Assembly (NCBI RefSeq): GCF_017873395.1
Contig: NZ_JAGGKC010000022.1
Location: forward strand, 1 to 64,000
DNA length: 64,000 bases
Source: Youngiibacter multivorans
GTDB taxonomy: Bacteria; Bacillota; Clostridia; Clostridiales; Clostridiaceae
Direction: 5' to 3'
This document shows, piece after piece, positions 15,909 to 24,940 of the stretch. The notes under the pieces were generated by a model that ran no database searches, was not told where the DNA came from, and saw nothing but the letters and a program-made list of their open reading frames with translations. How positions within the stretch are numbered: position 1 is the stretch's first letter; every line of letters begins with the position of its first letter. The position numbers and the translations under genes were made by a program.

Positions 15909-16264
15909 TTCTTCCTCCTGGCGCCGGCTCTAAGTACAGCCTGGGTGGTGATTCCAGCTACCGCCATGGTTATGAAGGTGGTGATGGTTATAACCAGGAT
16001 AAGCTTCCAAATCGATCCCTGAAGCAGACCGAATGACGAAAGAAGTCCTACTCCGCTCGGTATGAAGAAGAAGGTCAGGTTCTCCAGCAGAAATGTAGTG
16101 ACTGACTCAACCTGTGATACCTTTAGGACTTTGAGCAGAAGAAGCGTCAGCAGCAGTACAAATCCGATTATGTTTCCTGGTATGGGAAGTCCTGTCAGGA
16201 CCTTAATTACTTCTCCCATGAAGTATATTCCAAGGATCAGTGACATTTCCTTAATTATCTTCAT
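15905..16264 (-). CDS. lrgA: LrgA/CidA-family holin-like protein
   Basis: A 119-residue membrane protein with four helices and the CidA/LrgA signature: FMGEVIKVLTGLPIPGNIIG, then FFIPSGVGLLSSFGLL. These proteins are holin-like and act together with LrgB. The frame extends 16 codons upstream, but AGGGAGG stands just before the ATG at 16264, which gives the usual family length. It is the first gene of the lrgAB pair. Confidence 0.9.
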   Translation of the reverse strand: MKIIKEMSLILGIYFMGEVIKVLTGLPIPGNIIGFVLLLTLLLLKVLKVSQVESVTTFLLENLTFFFIPSGVGLLSSFGLLQGSIWKLILVITITTFITMAVAGITTQAVLRAGARRKK

Positions 16265-16465
16265 ATATTCCTCCCTATGCCGTATGAGTGCGGCAATTCC
16301 AATACAATACAATATAACAGCTTTTCAGCAGGATTTAAAGAATATACGGAAAAAGGAGGGATATGAGGGAGATGTAAATGTTGTCAGGATAATAGTTGGT
16401 AAAAATATATTCTTATCACGAAATCATATCAGCGGGTGCAGATTTTGAAATTGCTCTAAAGATAA

Positions 16466-16487
16466 GGATCCGGATTTCTCCGGATCC
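16466..16487 (-). terminator. Terminator of the DUF4349 gene
   Basis: GGATCCGGA (16466-16474) and TCCGGATCC (16479-16487) form a perfect nine-pair stem, 18 bases beyond the DUF4349 stop on the minus strand. Confidence 0.8.
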
Positions 16488-16504
16488 CATCAGGCCCTAT
16501 TCAG

Positions 16505-17437
16505 TCATTCCTTCTTTTCAGGCGGAACTGTTGTTTCTTTGCGCCTGCCCCTGTAAACCTTAAGTCCTATGAAGAGCGCGACTGCAGCGATCAGTATGTA
16601 AGGAAGTGCAAGCACGAGCCAAATCACGAAGTTCTGTACTGCTGAAGTGAAGAAGTACAATGAATCCTTGAATGCGGCTGCAAGTCTTTCGGCGAATGTA
16701 GTCTCCACAGTCTCCTCGGTGGTAAGCTTCTCGACTTCCTGCAGCTGGACTGTAACGAAGCTATAATCTATCCTGTCATCAAGGTCCTTGAGGTACAGGG
16801 TTAGCTGTTCCTTTTCATAGAATATGGAGCTCAGCTGGCTCTCTATGGCGATTATGTCTTCGATCCTCTCTGCCTTCTCATATAGCGCGAGCATCCTCTC
16901 TTCCTTGATCTTAAGCGCATTAAGCCTTGATTCCGTATCGGTATACGACTTTGATACATTGGTCTTGCTCGATGTCTCTGAAACTATGTTCCCAAGAAGC
17001 TTGAGCTCGGCATTGTATGCCAGAACCTGAGCCTTTGGGATCCTGAAGGTGAACTGGCCTGTCCTTAACTTCTTTCCGTCATAGTATCCGCCGTAATATA
17101 CATTGGAGTTCTCGACATAGCCGTTGTATTTGGCAATCAGCATGTTAAGGTCGTTGGAAACCTTCTCGAATTCCTTTGTCTCCATGTTGAAGTAATAGGT
17201 TCCGATTGTCTTGTCCTGGTCTACTATGACTGATGGCGACTCGCTTCCCTTGCCTCCTGCATCAAAGCTTGGAGTTGAAGGAAGTCCTGGATTCACGACA
17301 CCGGGAGATGAGGTTCCTCCATCTCTCTTTTCGGAGCTGAAATATCCCTTTGTAAGGTTGTAGCCCAGCACCGTGACAAAGATAAGTGCAATGACAGCTA
17401 CAGTTGATGTGATTATTCTTTTTCTTGTCTTGAACAT
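16505..17437 (-). CDS. DUF4349 membrane-anchored coiled-coil protein
   Basis: A 310-residue protein. A membrane helix at about residues 8-28 anchors an extracytoplasmic part: a Gly/Ser/Pro-rich linker (35-70), then the DUF4349 domain (about 80-250) with the GTYYFNMETKEFEKVSNDL opening, TGQFTFRIPKAQ and a long coiled coil around LNALKIKEERMLALYEKAER. A second membrane helix near residues 265-290 is followed by a short charged tail. DUF4349 proteins are widespread in Firmicutes with unknown role; the two-helix layout places the domain outside the cell. AGGAGC upstream of ATG serves as ribosome site. Monocistronic. Confidence 0.85.
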   Translation of the reverse strand: MFKTRKRIITSTVAVIALIFVTVLGYNLTKGYFSSEKRDGGTSSPGVVNPGLPSTPSFDAGGKGSESPSVIVDQDKTIGTYYFNMETKEFEKVSNDLNMLIAKYNGYVENSNVYYGGYYDGKKLRTGQFTFRIPKAQVLAYNAELKLLGNIVSETSSKTNVSKSYTDTESRLNALKIKEERMLALYEKAERIEDIIAIESQLSSIFYEKEQLTLYLKDLDDRIDYSFVTVQLQEVEKLTTEETVETTFAERLAAAFKDSLYFFTSAVQNFVIWLVLALPYILIAAVALFIGLKVYRGRRKETTVPPEKKE

Positions 17438-17623
17438 TCCGATCAGCTCCTTTGAGCGATTTTGGTATATTGGTCATTCGGTTGATTGTATCTATACTCA
17501 GTATATGTCAGGGTGTTCATCAATTAATTACAAATTCGTTCCAAACCGGGAAATAATCGGGAACAGTAAATAGGCTCCATATGCTGTATAATTGATGGTA
17601 AGGAATGCCTGGGAGGTGACGAG

Positions 17624-18559
17624 ATGAATGATTTTGAAGTGATTTCCTTTCTGTTAGAGGGTGATCCATCCATACAGTACCAGACGAGAAAGTATCTGCT
17701 TGGTGAGAAAGAAGAGGAGCTCCTTACGCTCAGGGATTCAATCGCGACTACAGGCTGGGGAAAGAGGTACCTTGATGCACAGAATGAAGACCTGAGCTTT
17801 GGCAAAGGCTTCTATGCACACAAATGGACATCAACCCACTATTCGCTTCTTGACCTCAGATATCTCGAGATTCCGAGGGAAATGGAATCTCTGGTCCTAT
17901 CAGTAAGGGATATCACAAAGAACTGCAGGGCAGGGGATGGTGGTGTAACCGGAACAAAGGGAAGCAAAAGAAGCGATGTATGCGTTAATGGAATGTTCCT
18001 GAACTACGGAGCCTACTTCCACATGGAGGAGGAACCTGTCCGGACAATCGTAGACCTTCTTGCAGAGCAGGTGCTTCCTGACGGTGGCTTCAACTGCCAG
18101 GATAAGTCAACCCACAGCTCTGTGCACACCACTCTGTCGGTACTTGAAGGATTCCTGAGCCTTATCAGATACGGCTATTCCTACAGAAGGGACGACGTAC
18201 TGAAAATGAAGAAGGCAGCTGAGCAGTTCCTTCTTCAGCATGAGCTCTACAAGTCGTCGCACACACATGAAGCGATAAACGAAAACTTCCTCCATGCAAC
18301 CTATCCACCGAGATGGAAGTATGACATACTGAAGGCCCTCTGGTACTTCGCAGATGCCGATATCCCGTATGATGATAGAATGGATGATGCCCTGACTATT
18401 GTCGGGAATCTCAGGACCAAGGATGGGACGGTTCTGAAGGGAAAGACGATTTCAGGTGAGCTTCACTTCAGGATGGAAGAAGGAAAGGCTGGCAGTTGGA
18501 ATACGCTTCGTGCCATGAGGGTTCTACAGCACTATGCAAGGCTTAAGGAAGAAAATTAG
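17624..18559 (+). CDS. Prenyltransferase/squalene-cyclase-fold protein of unknown function
   Basis: A 311-residue soluble protein that looks like an alpha/alpha toroid: repeated helical hairpins joined by Gly-rich turns, with QW-like motifs such as LPDGGFNCQ and the region around CRAGDGGVTG. It lacks the DCTAE-type or DXDD catalytic motifs of true cyclases, and I see no complete Zn-binding set of protein prenyltransferases, so the reaction is not assignable. Histidine/cysteine clusters (NENFLHATYPPRWKYD) are conserved-looking. GGGAGGTGA lies just before the ATG. It stands alone and ends in a hairpin shared with the convergent DUF4332 gene. Confidence 0.6.
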   Translation: MNDFEVISFLLEGDPSIQYQTRKYLLGEKEEELLTLRDSIATTGWGKRYLDAQNEDLSFGKGFYAHKWTSTHYSLLDLRYLEIPREMESLVLSVRDITKNCRAGDGGVTGTKGSKRSDVCVNGMFLNYGAYFHMEEEPVRTIVDLLAEQVLPDGGFNCQDKSTHSSVHTTLSVLEGFLSLIRYGYSYRRDDVLKMKKAAEQFLLQHELYKSSHTHEAINENFLHATYPPRWKYDILKALWYFADADIPYDDRMDDALTIVGNLRTKDGTVLKGKTISGELHFRMEEGKAGSWNTLRAMRVLQHYARLKEEN

Positions 18560-18584
18560 AAGGAGGAAGCAAAACTTCCTCCTT
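18560..18584. terminator. Bidirectional hairpin between convergent genes
   Basis: AAGGAGGAAG (18560-18569) and CTTCCTCCTT (18575-18584) form a perfect ten-pair stem with a CAAAA loop, between the toroid protein and the DUF4332 gene. Confidence 0.85.
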
Positions 18585-18608
18585 CTTGATGCTGACTATT
18601 CCTTATTT

Positions 18609-19013
18609 CTAATAGTTGATGAGCCTTGGAAGAGCCTTTGCCTGCTCAACCCAGTCTGTAACCTGCTTTTCGGTTGGAAGCTTTCTTACAAGCTTCTTCT
18701 CGGTGTTTACTTCCACCATCTTCGCGAAGAGGTTGTCAGGCTTTCTCTTGGAAAGCTCGGGAACAGTATCCACTCCGGCAAGTTCGAGAAGGTCTGAATA
18801 CTCTGATCCTACACCTTTGATCCTCATGAGGTCAGAACGGTTTATGAATTTCAGGATCAGCTTCTCTGAGATTCCAGTAGTTTCAGCCAGTTTCTTCCTC
18901 TTTGCCTTAGTGTCTCCTGCAGCAAGAAGTGAATCAACGTTCTTGATCCCTGCTTCTGCAAGCTTTTCAGCATAACCTTCTCCTACTCCTTCGATGTACT
19001 TGAGATTTGCCAT
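18609..19013 (-). CDS. DUF4332 protein with two helix-hairpin-helix motifs
   Basis: A 134-residue protein of the DUF4332 family. Two helix-hairpin-helix units are visible, IEGVGEGYAEKLAEAGIKNV at the N terminus and IKGVGSEYSDLLELAGVDTV in the middle; these usually contact the DNA or RNA backbone non-specifically. The C-terminal part (LPTEKQVTDWVEQAKALPRL) is typical of the family. Role unknown, probably nucleic-acid binding. GGGAGGTG precedes the ATG. It is divergent from the giant helicase, with a 166-base shared upstream region. Confidence 0.85.
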   Translation of the reverse strand: MANLKYIEGVGEGYAEKLAEAGIKNVDSLLAAGDTKAKRKKLAETTGISEKLILKFINRSDLMRIKGVGSEYSDLLELAGVDTVPELSKRKPDNLFAKMVEVNTEKKLVRKLPTEKQVTDWVEQAKALPRLINY

Positions 19014-19055
19014 TTTACACCTCCCGTGGTGAGCGGTTGTTTCCGCCTTGTCGCG

Positions 19056-19091
19056 CTGTTAGAACAACAGTAAACGTTTGTATGCTATAAT
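19056..19091 (+). promoter_or_regulatory. Promoter and dyad upstream of the DUF4011 helicase
   Basis: TGC followed by TATAAT at 19086-19091 is an extended -10. Upstream are a dyad CTGTT-AGAAC-AACAG (19056-19070), where a -35 would sit, and the palindrome AAACGTTT (19072-19079). Their position suits a repressor site. No regulator is identified. Confidence 0.5.
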
Positions 19092-19179
19092 TAATTAATA
19101 ACATATGGGATATGGATAATCAAGGTTTATAAAGATATATCCTTGTTAATATTTCAAAATGAATTTCCGGAGGCTTTTT

Positions 19180-22100
19180 ATGGAAGAGCAAGAATCAATA
19201 CTACTGAAGCTTGAAGCTAATGTTGCCGTAAATTATGCAATGGCAGAAAACGGGTTCCCGCTGCTAAGAGGCATCACGATAAGAAACAGCAGCGGATCCG
19301 ACATCGAGGAAACCGTACTGCATGTTGTTTTCCAGGATAATTTCGCAAAGGAATACATAAAAGAAATCCCTTTCCTTCCAAATGGCAAGGAAATCGACCT
19401 TGGAACCCCGTTAGTCGAAATGGACATAAGGAACATCTTTTCGATAACCGAGAAGGTCACAAGGACAATCGAGGCAAGGCTCATGAAGGGGGACGAGGTA
19501 ATCGCAGGAGCTTCAGTTGCCATACAGATGCTTCCGTTCAACCAGTGGCCTGGACTTGGTGTAATGCCTGAACTGACCGCTGCTTTTGCGACCCCAAATC
19601 ATCCTGCAATTGACAAGGTAATTGTCAGGGCATCGGATATCCTTCTTGAAAGCGGTAAGGAACCGTCGTTCGAGGGCTATCAGTCAAAAAATCCTGAAAG
19701 GGTGCTTGAGCAGGCTTCTGCCATTTATGGAGCACTCAAGGAACTCCTTATAGTTTACGCCGGTCCTCCGGCAAGCTTCGAAACCGAAGGGCAGAGGGTA
19801 AGGCTTTCAGATGCGGTGCTTTCCGATAAGATCGGAACCTGCCTGGACCTTGCACTGCTCTATTCATCATGCCTTGAGGCTGTTTCCCTGAATCCGCTAG
19901 TAGTTTTCACCGAAGGTCACGCTATGACCGGACTTTGGCTTGCAGAGGAGTTCTTTCCGGACCCTGTTCAGGAAGACTCAGCCGCTTTGACCAAGAGGAC
20001 AGCGAAGGGTGTAAACCAACTTGCAGTTATCGAAGCTACAGGGATCCGCCAGGGAAGCACCATGTATTTCAGCGAAGCCGTGAGGACAGGCCAGAAGAAG
20101 CTTTCAGAAGAGGGGAAGTTCATCCTGTCAGTGGACATCGCAAGGTCCCGTGCAGGCGGCATAAAGCCACTTCCTCAGGCGTTTTCACCTGACGGCTCAG
20201 TCATCGAGAGGGAGATGACACTTAAGGAAAGGGCAATGGTTGACCCTAACCTCATAAATGTCATAAGACTGGATGAGAAAGCCACGCAGAAAGTACAGAC
20301 CCGTAGGGAGAAGTGGGAAAGAAAGCTTCTGGACCTTTCCCTTCGGAATAATCTTCTTAACTACAGGCAGGGGAAATCCGGTATGGCAATCCTGTCAACA
20401 GACCTCACTTCATTGGAAAACGAGATATTCAGCGGCAAGGAATTCCAGATCCTGAAAAAGCCAGATGACATGGAGAATGCGCTCTCAATGGAAAGCATCA
20501 CGCTGTCACCATCAATGAAGGAGCTCATAGACTCAGAATTCAGGCAGGGAAAGCTCAGGACACTCCTGACAGAAGAGGACCTTCCTGACAGGCTGTCAGG
20601 CCTCTTCAGGACGGCAAGGACGGCAATAGAGGAATCAGGAGCAAACAGCCTTTTCCTCGTTTTCGGCAGACTCAAATGGTACGAAAGCCCGGCAAGCCAG
20701 AAGGAAAGGTATGCTCCGCTTGTGCTCGTTCCAGTGGACCTTCACAGGAAACTCGGAAAGAAGGGGTATGTCCTAAAGGCCAGGGAAGAGGATGCAGTAT
20801 TCAACATAACTCTGGCAGAGCTTCTTAACAAGGACTTTTCAATAACCCTGCAGGGACTTGACCCGATCCCTGACGATGGCAGCGGCTGCGACCTGACCAG
20901 GATATTCAGCATAGTGCGTTCTGCAATCATGAATGAAAAGCGTTGGGATGTCTTAGAGGACTCCCATATTGGAATATTCTCCTTCAGGAAGTTCATAATG
21001 TGGAACGACCTGAAGAACCATGGAGAGGAACTGGGTAAGAACAGGATAGTGAAGTCGCTCATGGAAGGCAGCCTGCAGTTCGTGCCGGAAGGCATTGAAA
21101 TCGACGGGGAGCTTCTTGATGATGTCATCGACCCGGCAGAGCTGATGTTCCCTGTAAGCGCAGACGAATCACAGATGCTGGCGGTGAAGGCAGCATCTGA
21201 AGGCAAGTCATTCGTTCTTCACGGGCCTCCGGGTACGGGAAAATCACAGACAATAACCAATATAATAGCAAATGCTCTCTATGATGGGAAAAGGGTACTG
21301 TTCGTAGCAGAAAAGATGGCAGCCTTGTCAGTTGTCCAGAAGAGACTACAGAAGCTGGGTCTTGACCCGTTTTCACTGGAGCTTCATTCGAACAAGGCCA
21401 AGAAAAGGGATGTTCTTGACCAGCTGGCAAGGACCATTTCAGTAAGGAATGGAAAAAGCAACGATGAATTCCTGAGGATTTCCCGTGAGGTTACTCGCGA
21501 AAGGGAAGAGCTCAATGGAATTGTAAAAGCTATGTACAGGAAGCATAGCTTCACACTTTCAGCCTACGAAATGGTATCAGCAATTGGAATACTCTGTGAT
21601 GAAAAGGAAATGTCGAAGATAGGTCTGCCGTATGAATCATTGGGAAGCGAAGACCTCCAGAAGTATATTCTGATTGCAAGGGACCTTGAATCTTGTGCAA
21701 TGGAAAACGGAGATTACAGCGATGCTCCTCTAAAGGGGATTGGACTTTCAACCTACAACCCATCCATAAAGAGAGAGGCAGCTGACCTTGCTCTGAGGGT
21801 AAAGGATAAGGCAGCTAATGCCGGCGATCTCCTTGATGCTTCAGCTTTGGGTGGAGATCTGAATACTTACGGAAAAGTGACTTCTATCGGTAAGATGATT
21901 GAAATAGCAATGAGAAACAAAAGCCATTCTGACCTTTTGTCATCTCCGGCCTTATCTGAGATGCCGGCACTGATCACAGCTGCCCTTGAAGCACTTGAAA
22001 CAGCCAAAGCCAAAGGTGCTGAGGCCTCAGGCTACTTTACAGGTGACCTGCGGACTTTCGATGCTGATGGTTTGATAGCTGAGCTAACGACGGCTGAATC

Positions 22101-24939
22101 CAAGTGGTTCGTAGGAAGACTTTTGGGTGAAAGCCGGGTCATGAAGGCAATCAAGGCAAAATCAACGGACCCTGCCTCTGTGACTGCTGAAAATGCCATC
22201 CTGAGACTGCAGACCGTAACTGGATACAAGGCAGCATTGGCAGAGCTCGAAGTGAAGCTTGAAAAGCTCAGGGTACTTGGCGATGTTGTAAAAGGAATAG
22301 ATACCAGCTCTGAAGAGCTGTCCATGTTCGCTTCAGATGCAGCTGAATTCCTGCAGGCATCAAGCATTGCAAATGCAGATGAAGAGACAAGTAAAAAGAT
22401 ATGCGAAGGGTCAAAATCATCTGAAGGTACTTTACTTGGACTCAGTGAAGGATTGAAGGACTTCCATGATGACTATGCATACCTGCAAAGAATGCTTGCC
22501 CTGGAGCTCTATGAAATTCCTTCAGGAGAAGGAAACTGGTTCCAAAGACTTTTTGACAGACTTACCACATATTCGAACAATCTTGACAGCCTGAGGGAAT
22601 GGACAATATACAACCAGGTTAAGGAAAGGGCAGAAATCTCCGGGATAGGGGCATTGATAAGGGACTTCGAGTCTTCAAGGATTCTAGGCAGGGATGCTGT
22701 TGGAAGCCTCAGGAGGCAGCTGTACACAGAGGCACTTGATGCTGCCCTGAGCCTTGAACCCGTCCTGTCAGGTTATACAGGAAGGCAGATAGGAGATAAG
22801 ATAACCTATTTCAAGGAAACATGGGACAAGTACGAGGAACTTTCAAAGAAGGCCATATTTTCGAAACTTGCTGCGAATGTCCCTGACATGACAAAGGAAG
22901 TATCACAGTCCTCGGAGGTAGGGATCCTCCAGAGGGCGATAAGAAGCGGCGGAAGGGGAGTATCCATCAGGAAGCTTTTCGACAGCATACCAAATCTTCT
23001 TCCAAGGCTTGCTCCCTGCATGCTCATGAGCCCCATTTCAGTGGCACAGTACCTTTCTACATCAAAGGAGCTCTTTGACCTGATCGTCTTCGATGAAGCA
23101 TCCCAGATGCCGACAAGCGAAGCAGTAGGAGCAATTGCCAGGGGCAAGAATGTGGTGGTGGTGGGAGACCCCAAGCAGCTGCCGCCTACAAGCTTCTTCA
23201 TGACTCAGAACACTGACGAGGAAAGCTATGAGCTTGAAGACCTGGACAATATACTTGAGGACTGTCTGGCCCTTTCAATGCCTGAGTCATACCTTCAGTG
23301 GCATTACAGGAGCAGGCATGAAAGTCTCATAGCATTCAGCAACAGGAACTACTACGAGAACCGCCTGTTCACTTATCCTTCTCCCGGAGCCCTTGTCTCA
23401 AAGGTAACCTGCGAATACGTCGAAGGCTCCTATGAGAGAGGAGGCACCAAGCAAAACAGGAAGGAAGCGGAGGCTGTTGTAGCTGAAATCATAAGACGCC
23501 TTTCCGACACCGAACTGAGGAAGCTCAGCATAGGAGTAGTCACATTCAGTTCAGTGCAGCAGACCCTTATAGAAGACCTGCTTTATGAGGCCTTTGCAGA
23601 ACACCCTGAATTGGAGGTATTGTCAGCGGAAAGCGAGGAGCCGGTATTCGTCAAGAACCTTGAAAATGTTCAGGGTGACGAAAGGGATGTAATATTGTTC
23701 TCAGTGGGCTACGGACCTGACGAAAAGGGCAAGCTCACGATGAATTTCGGACCACTTAATCAGGAGGGCGGCTGGAGAAGGCTAAACGTTGCTGTTTCAA
23801 GGGCAAGGTCAGAGATGAAGGTCTTTACAGGAATACGCCCTGAAATGATTGACCCTTCGAAAACTACCGCAAAGGGAGTCAGTGACCTGAAGGCCTTCCT
23901 CGAGTATGCAATAAGGGGAAGTCAGGCGCTGCCTTTCTCGGAGGCTGAAAGGCTCAAGGGAAGGGACGGTCTTCAGACAGTCCTTAAGGTCTCGCTTGAG
24001 CAGAAGGGACTGAAGGCAGTCACAGATGTAGGGGTTTCAAGGTTCAGGATTGACCTCGGAGTCGTTCATCCTGAAAGGCCTGATGAATTCATACTCGGGA
24101 TCAGATGCGGAGGAGACTCGTTCAGGGAAGCCAGGACAGCAAGGGACAGAGAGCTTTTGCAGGATTCGGTGCTTAAGGGGCTTGGCTGGAATATCACAAG
24201 AGTTTATCCGATGGACTGGTACGAGAACAGCGAAAAGGAAACGGAGAGGATACTTTCCCTTGTAAACGAGCTTGTTTCAGGAAATTCACCAAAGGAAGAG
24301 CCTACGATGGTCAGTGAGCAGAAGATAATGTCGTTTGATGGAGCTGTATCAGACGGCACTGATGAAAAGATTACCGGTATTAAACGAAGCTATGAGTTTG
24401 CTAAGCTTGCTCAGAAATCTCTCTCGTCAGAGGAATTCCAGATGCCGAAGAACCGGAGAAAGATAAGGGATGACATTGCAAATATCATTGAGACTGAAGC
24501 CCCTGTGTCCGAAGGGTACCTCTTCAGAAGGATCCTCACAGCCTATGGCCTGAGGAATGGGGCGAAAAACGTAGCGATAATGGATGCACTTGTAACCGAC
24601 CTCGGATACCATGTAGAGGACGAGGGCGGAGAACTGTTCATCTGGAAGGACAAAAACCATACGGAAACCGTTGATTATTACAGGACCGATGAAGGGGATA
24701 TGTCAAGAGAGGCAAAAGAGATACCTTTAGTAGAAGTCGTAGCCGCAGTCAGGGAAACAGTTGAGAAGAACGTCTCAATCCCCTCTGAGGAGCTTCCGAA
24801 GGAGGTTGCCAGAGCCTTTGGATTCCAGAGGACCTCGCAGGCTCTGACTGAGAAGGTAAAGGCTGCAGAAAATATCTGCATTACTGCCGGAACCATTAGG
24901 GCTGACGAAACAGGCAAAGTATCGCCTGTCAGGATCTGA
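19180..24939 (+). CDS. DUF4011 / SF1 helicase / Vsr-like / DUF3320 protein (Hhe-like defence candidate)
   Basis: A 1919-residue protein with this order: an N-terminal region holding a transglutaminase-like core (GTCLD with Cys221 and EGHAMTGLW with His247); DUF4011 (ERKLLDLSLRNNLLNY); an SF1 helicase with Walker A GPPGTGKS (682-689), Walker B VFDEAS (Asp1305), GDPKQLPP, WHYRSRHESL and VAVSRAR; a Vsr/DUF559-like nuclease fold (RIDLGV with Asp1625, then GLGWNITRVYPMDWYEN); and a C-terminal DUF3320. This architecture is the one described as the single-gene Hhe antiphage system. The nuclease block reads GIRCGGDSF where I expect GIECDG followed by YH, so it may be inactive. CCGGAGG six bases upstream fixes the ATG at 19180 rather than 19159. 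Confidence 0.85.
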   Translation: MEEQESILLKLEANVAVNYAMAENGFPLLRGITIRNSSGSDIEETVLHVVFQDNFAKEYIKEIPFLPNGKEIDLGTPLVEMDIRNIFSITEKVTRTIEARLMKGDEVIAGASVAIQMLPFNQWPGLGVMPELTAAFATPNHPAIDKVIVRASDILLESGKEPSFEGYQSKNPERVLEQASAIYGALKELLIVYAGPPASFETEGQRVRLSDAVLSDKIGTCLDLALLYSSCLEAVSLNPLVVFTEGHAMTGLWLAEEFFPDPVQEDSAALTKRTAKGVNQLAVIEATGIRQGSTMYFSEAVRTGQKKLSEEGKFILSVDIARSRAGGIKPLPQAFSPDGSVIEREMTLKERAMVDPNLINVIRLDEKATQKVQTRREKWERKLLDLSLRNNLLNYRQGKSGMAILSTDLTSLENEIFSGKEFQILKKPDDMENALSMESITLSPSMKELIDSEFRQGKLRTLLTEEDLPDRLSGLFRTARTAIEESGANSLFLVFGRLKWYESPASQKERYAPLVLVPVDLHRKLGKKGYVLKAREEDAVFNITLAELLNKDFSITLQGLDPIPDDGSGCDLTRIFSIVRSAIMNEKRWDVLEDSHIGIFSFRKFIMWNDLKNHGEELGKNRIVKSLMEGSLQFVPEGIEIDGELLDDVIDPAELMFPVSADESQMLAVKAASEGKSFVLHGPPGTGKSQTITNIIANALYDGKRVLFVAEKMAALSVVQKRLQKLGLDPFSLELHSNKAKKRDVLDQLARTISVRNGKSNDEFLRISREVTREREELNGIVKAMYRKHSFTLSAYEMVSAIGILCDEKEMSKIGLPYESLGSEDLQKYILIARDLESCAMENGDYSDAPLKGIGLSTYNPSIKREAADLALRVKDKAANAGDLLDASALGGDLNTYGKVTSIGKMIEIAMRNKSHSDLLSSPALSEMPALITAALEALETAKAKGAEASGYFTGDLRTFDADGLIAELTTAESKWFVGRLLGESRVMKAIKAKSTDPASVTAENAILRLQTVTGYKAALAELEVKLEKLRVLGDVVKGIDTSSEELSMFASDAAEFLQASSIANADEETSKKICEGSKSSEGTLLGLSEGLKDFHDDYAYLQRMLALELYEIPSGEGNWFQRLFDRLTTYSNNLDSLREWTIYNQVKERAEISGIGALIRDFESSRILGRDAVGSLRRQLYTEALDAALSLEPVLSGYTGRQIGDKITYFKETWDKYEELSKKAIFSKLAANVPDMTKEVSQSSEVGILQRAIRSGGRGVSIRKLFDSIPNLLPRLAPCMLMSPISVAQYLSTSKELFDLIVFDEASQMPTSEAVGAIARGKNVVVVGDPKQLPPTSFFMTQNTDEESYELEDLDNILEDCLALSMPESYLQWHYRSRHESLIAFSNRNYYENRLFTYPSPGALVSKVTCEYVEGSYERGGTKQNRKEAEAVVAEIIRRLSDTELRKLSIGVVTFSSVQQTLIEDLLYEAFAEHPELEVLSAESEEPVFVKNLENVQGDERDVILFSVGYGPDEKGKLTMNFGPLNQEGGWRRLNVAVSRARSEMKVFTGIRPEMIDPSKTTAKGVSDLKAFLEYAIRGSQALPFSEAERLKGRDGLQTVLKVSLEQKGLKAVTDVGVSRFRIDLGVVHPERPDEFILGIRCGGDSFREARTARDRELLQDSVLKGLGWNITRVYPMDWYENSEKETERILSLVNELVSGNSPKEEPTMVSEQKIMSFDGAVSDGTDEKITGIKRSYEFAKLAQKSLSSEEFQMPKNRRKIRDDIANIIETEAPVSEGYLFRRILTAYGLRNGAKNVAIMDALVTDLGYHVEDEGGELFIWKDKNHTETVDYYRTDEGDMSREAKEIPLVEVVAAVRETVEKNVSIPSEELPKEVARAFGFQRTSQALTEKVKAAENICITAGTIRADETGKVSPVRI

Positions 24940-24940
24940 C

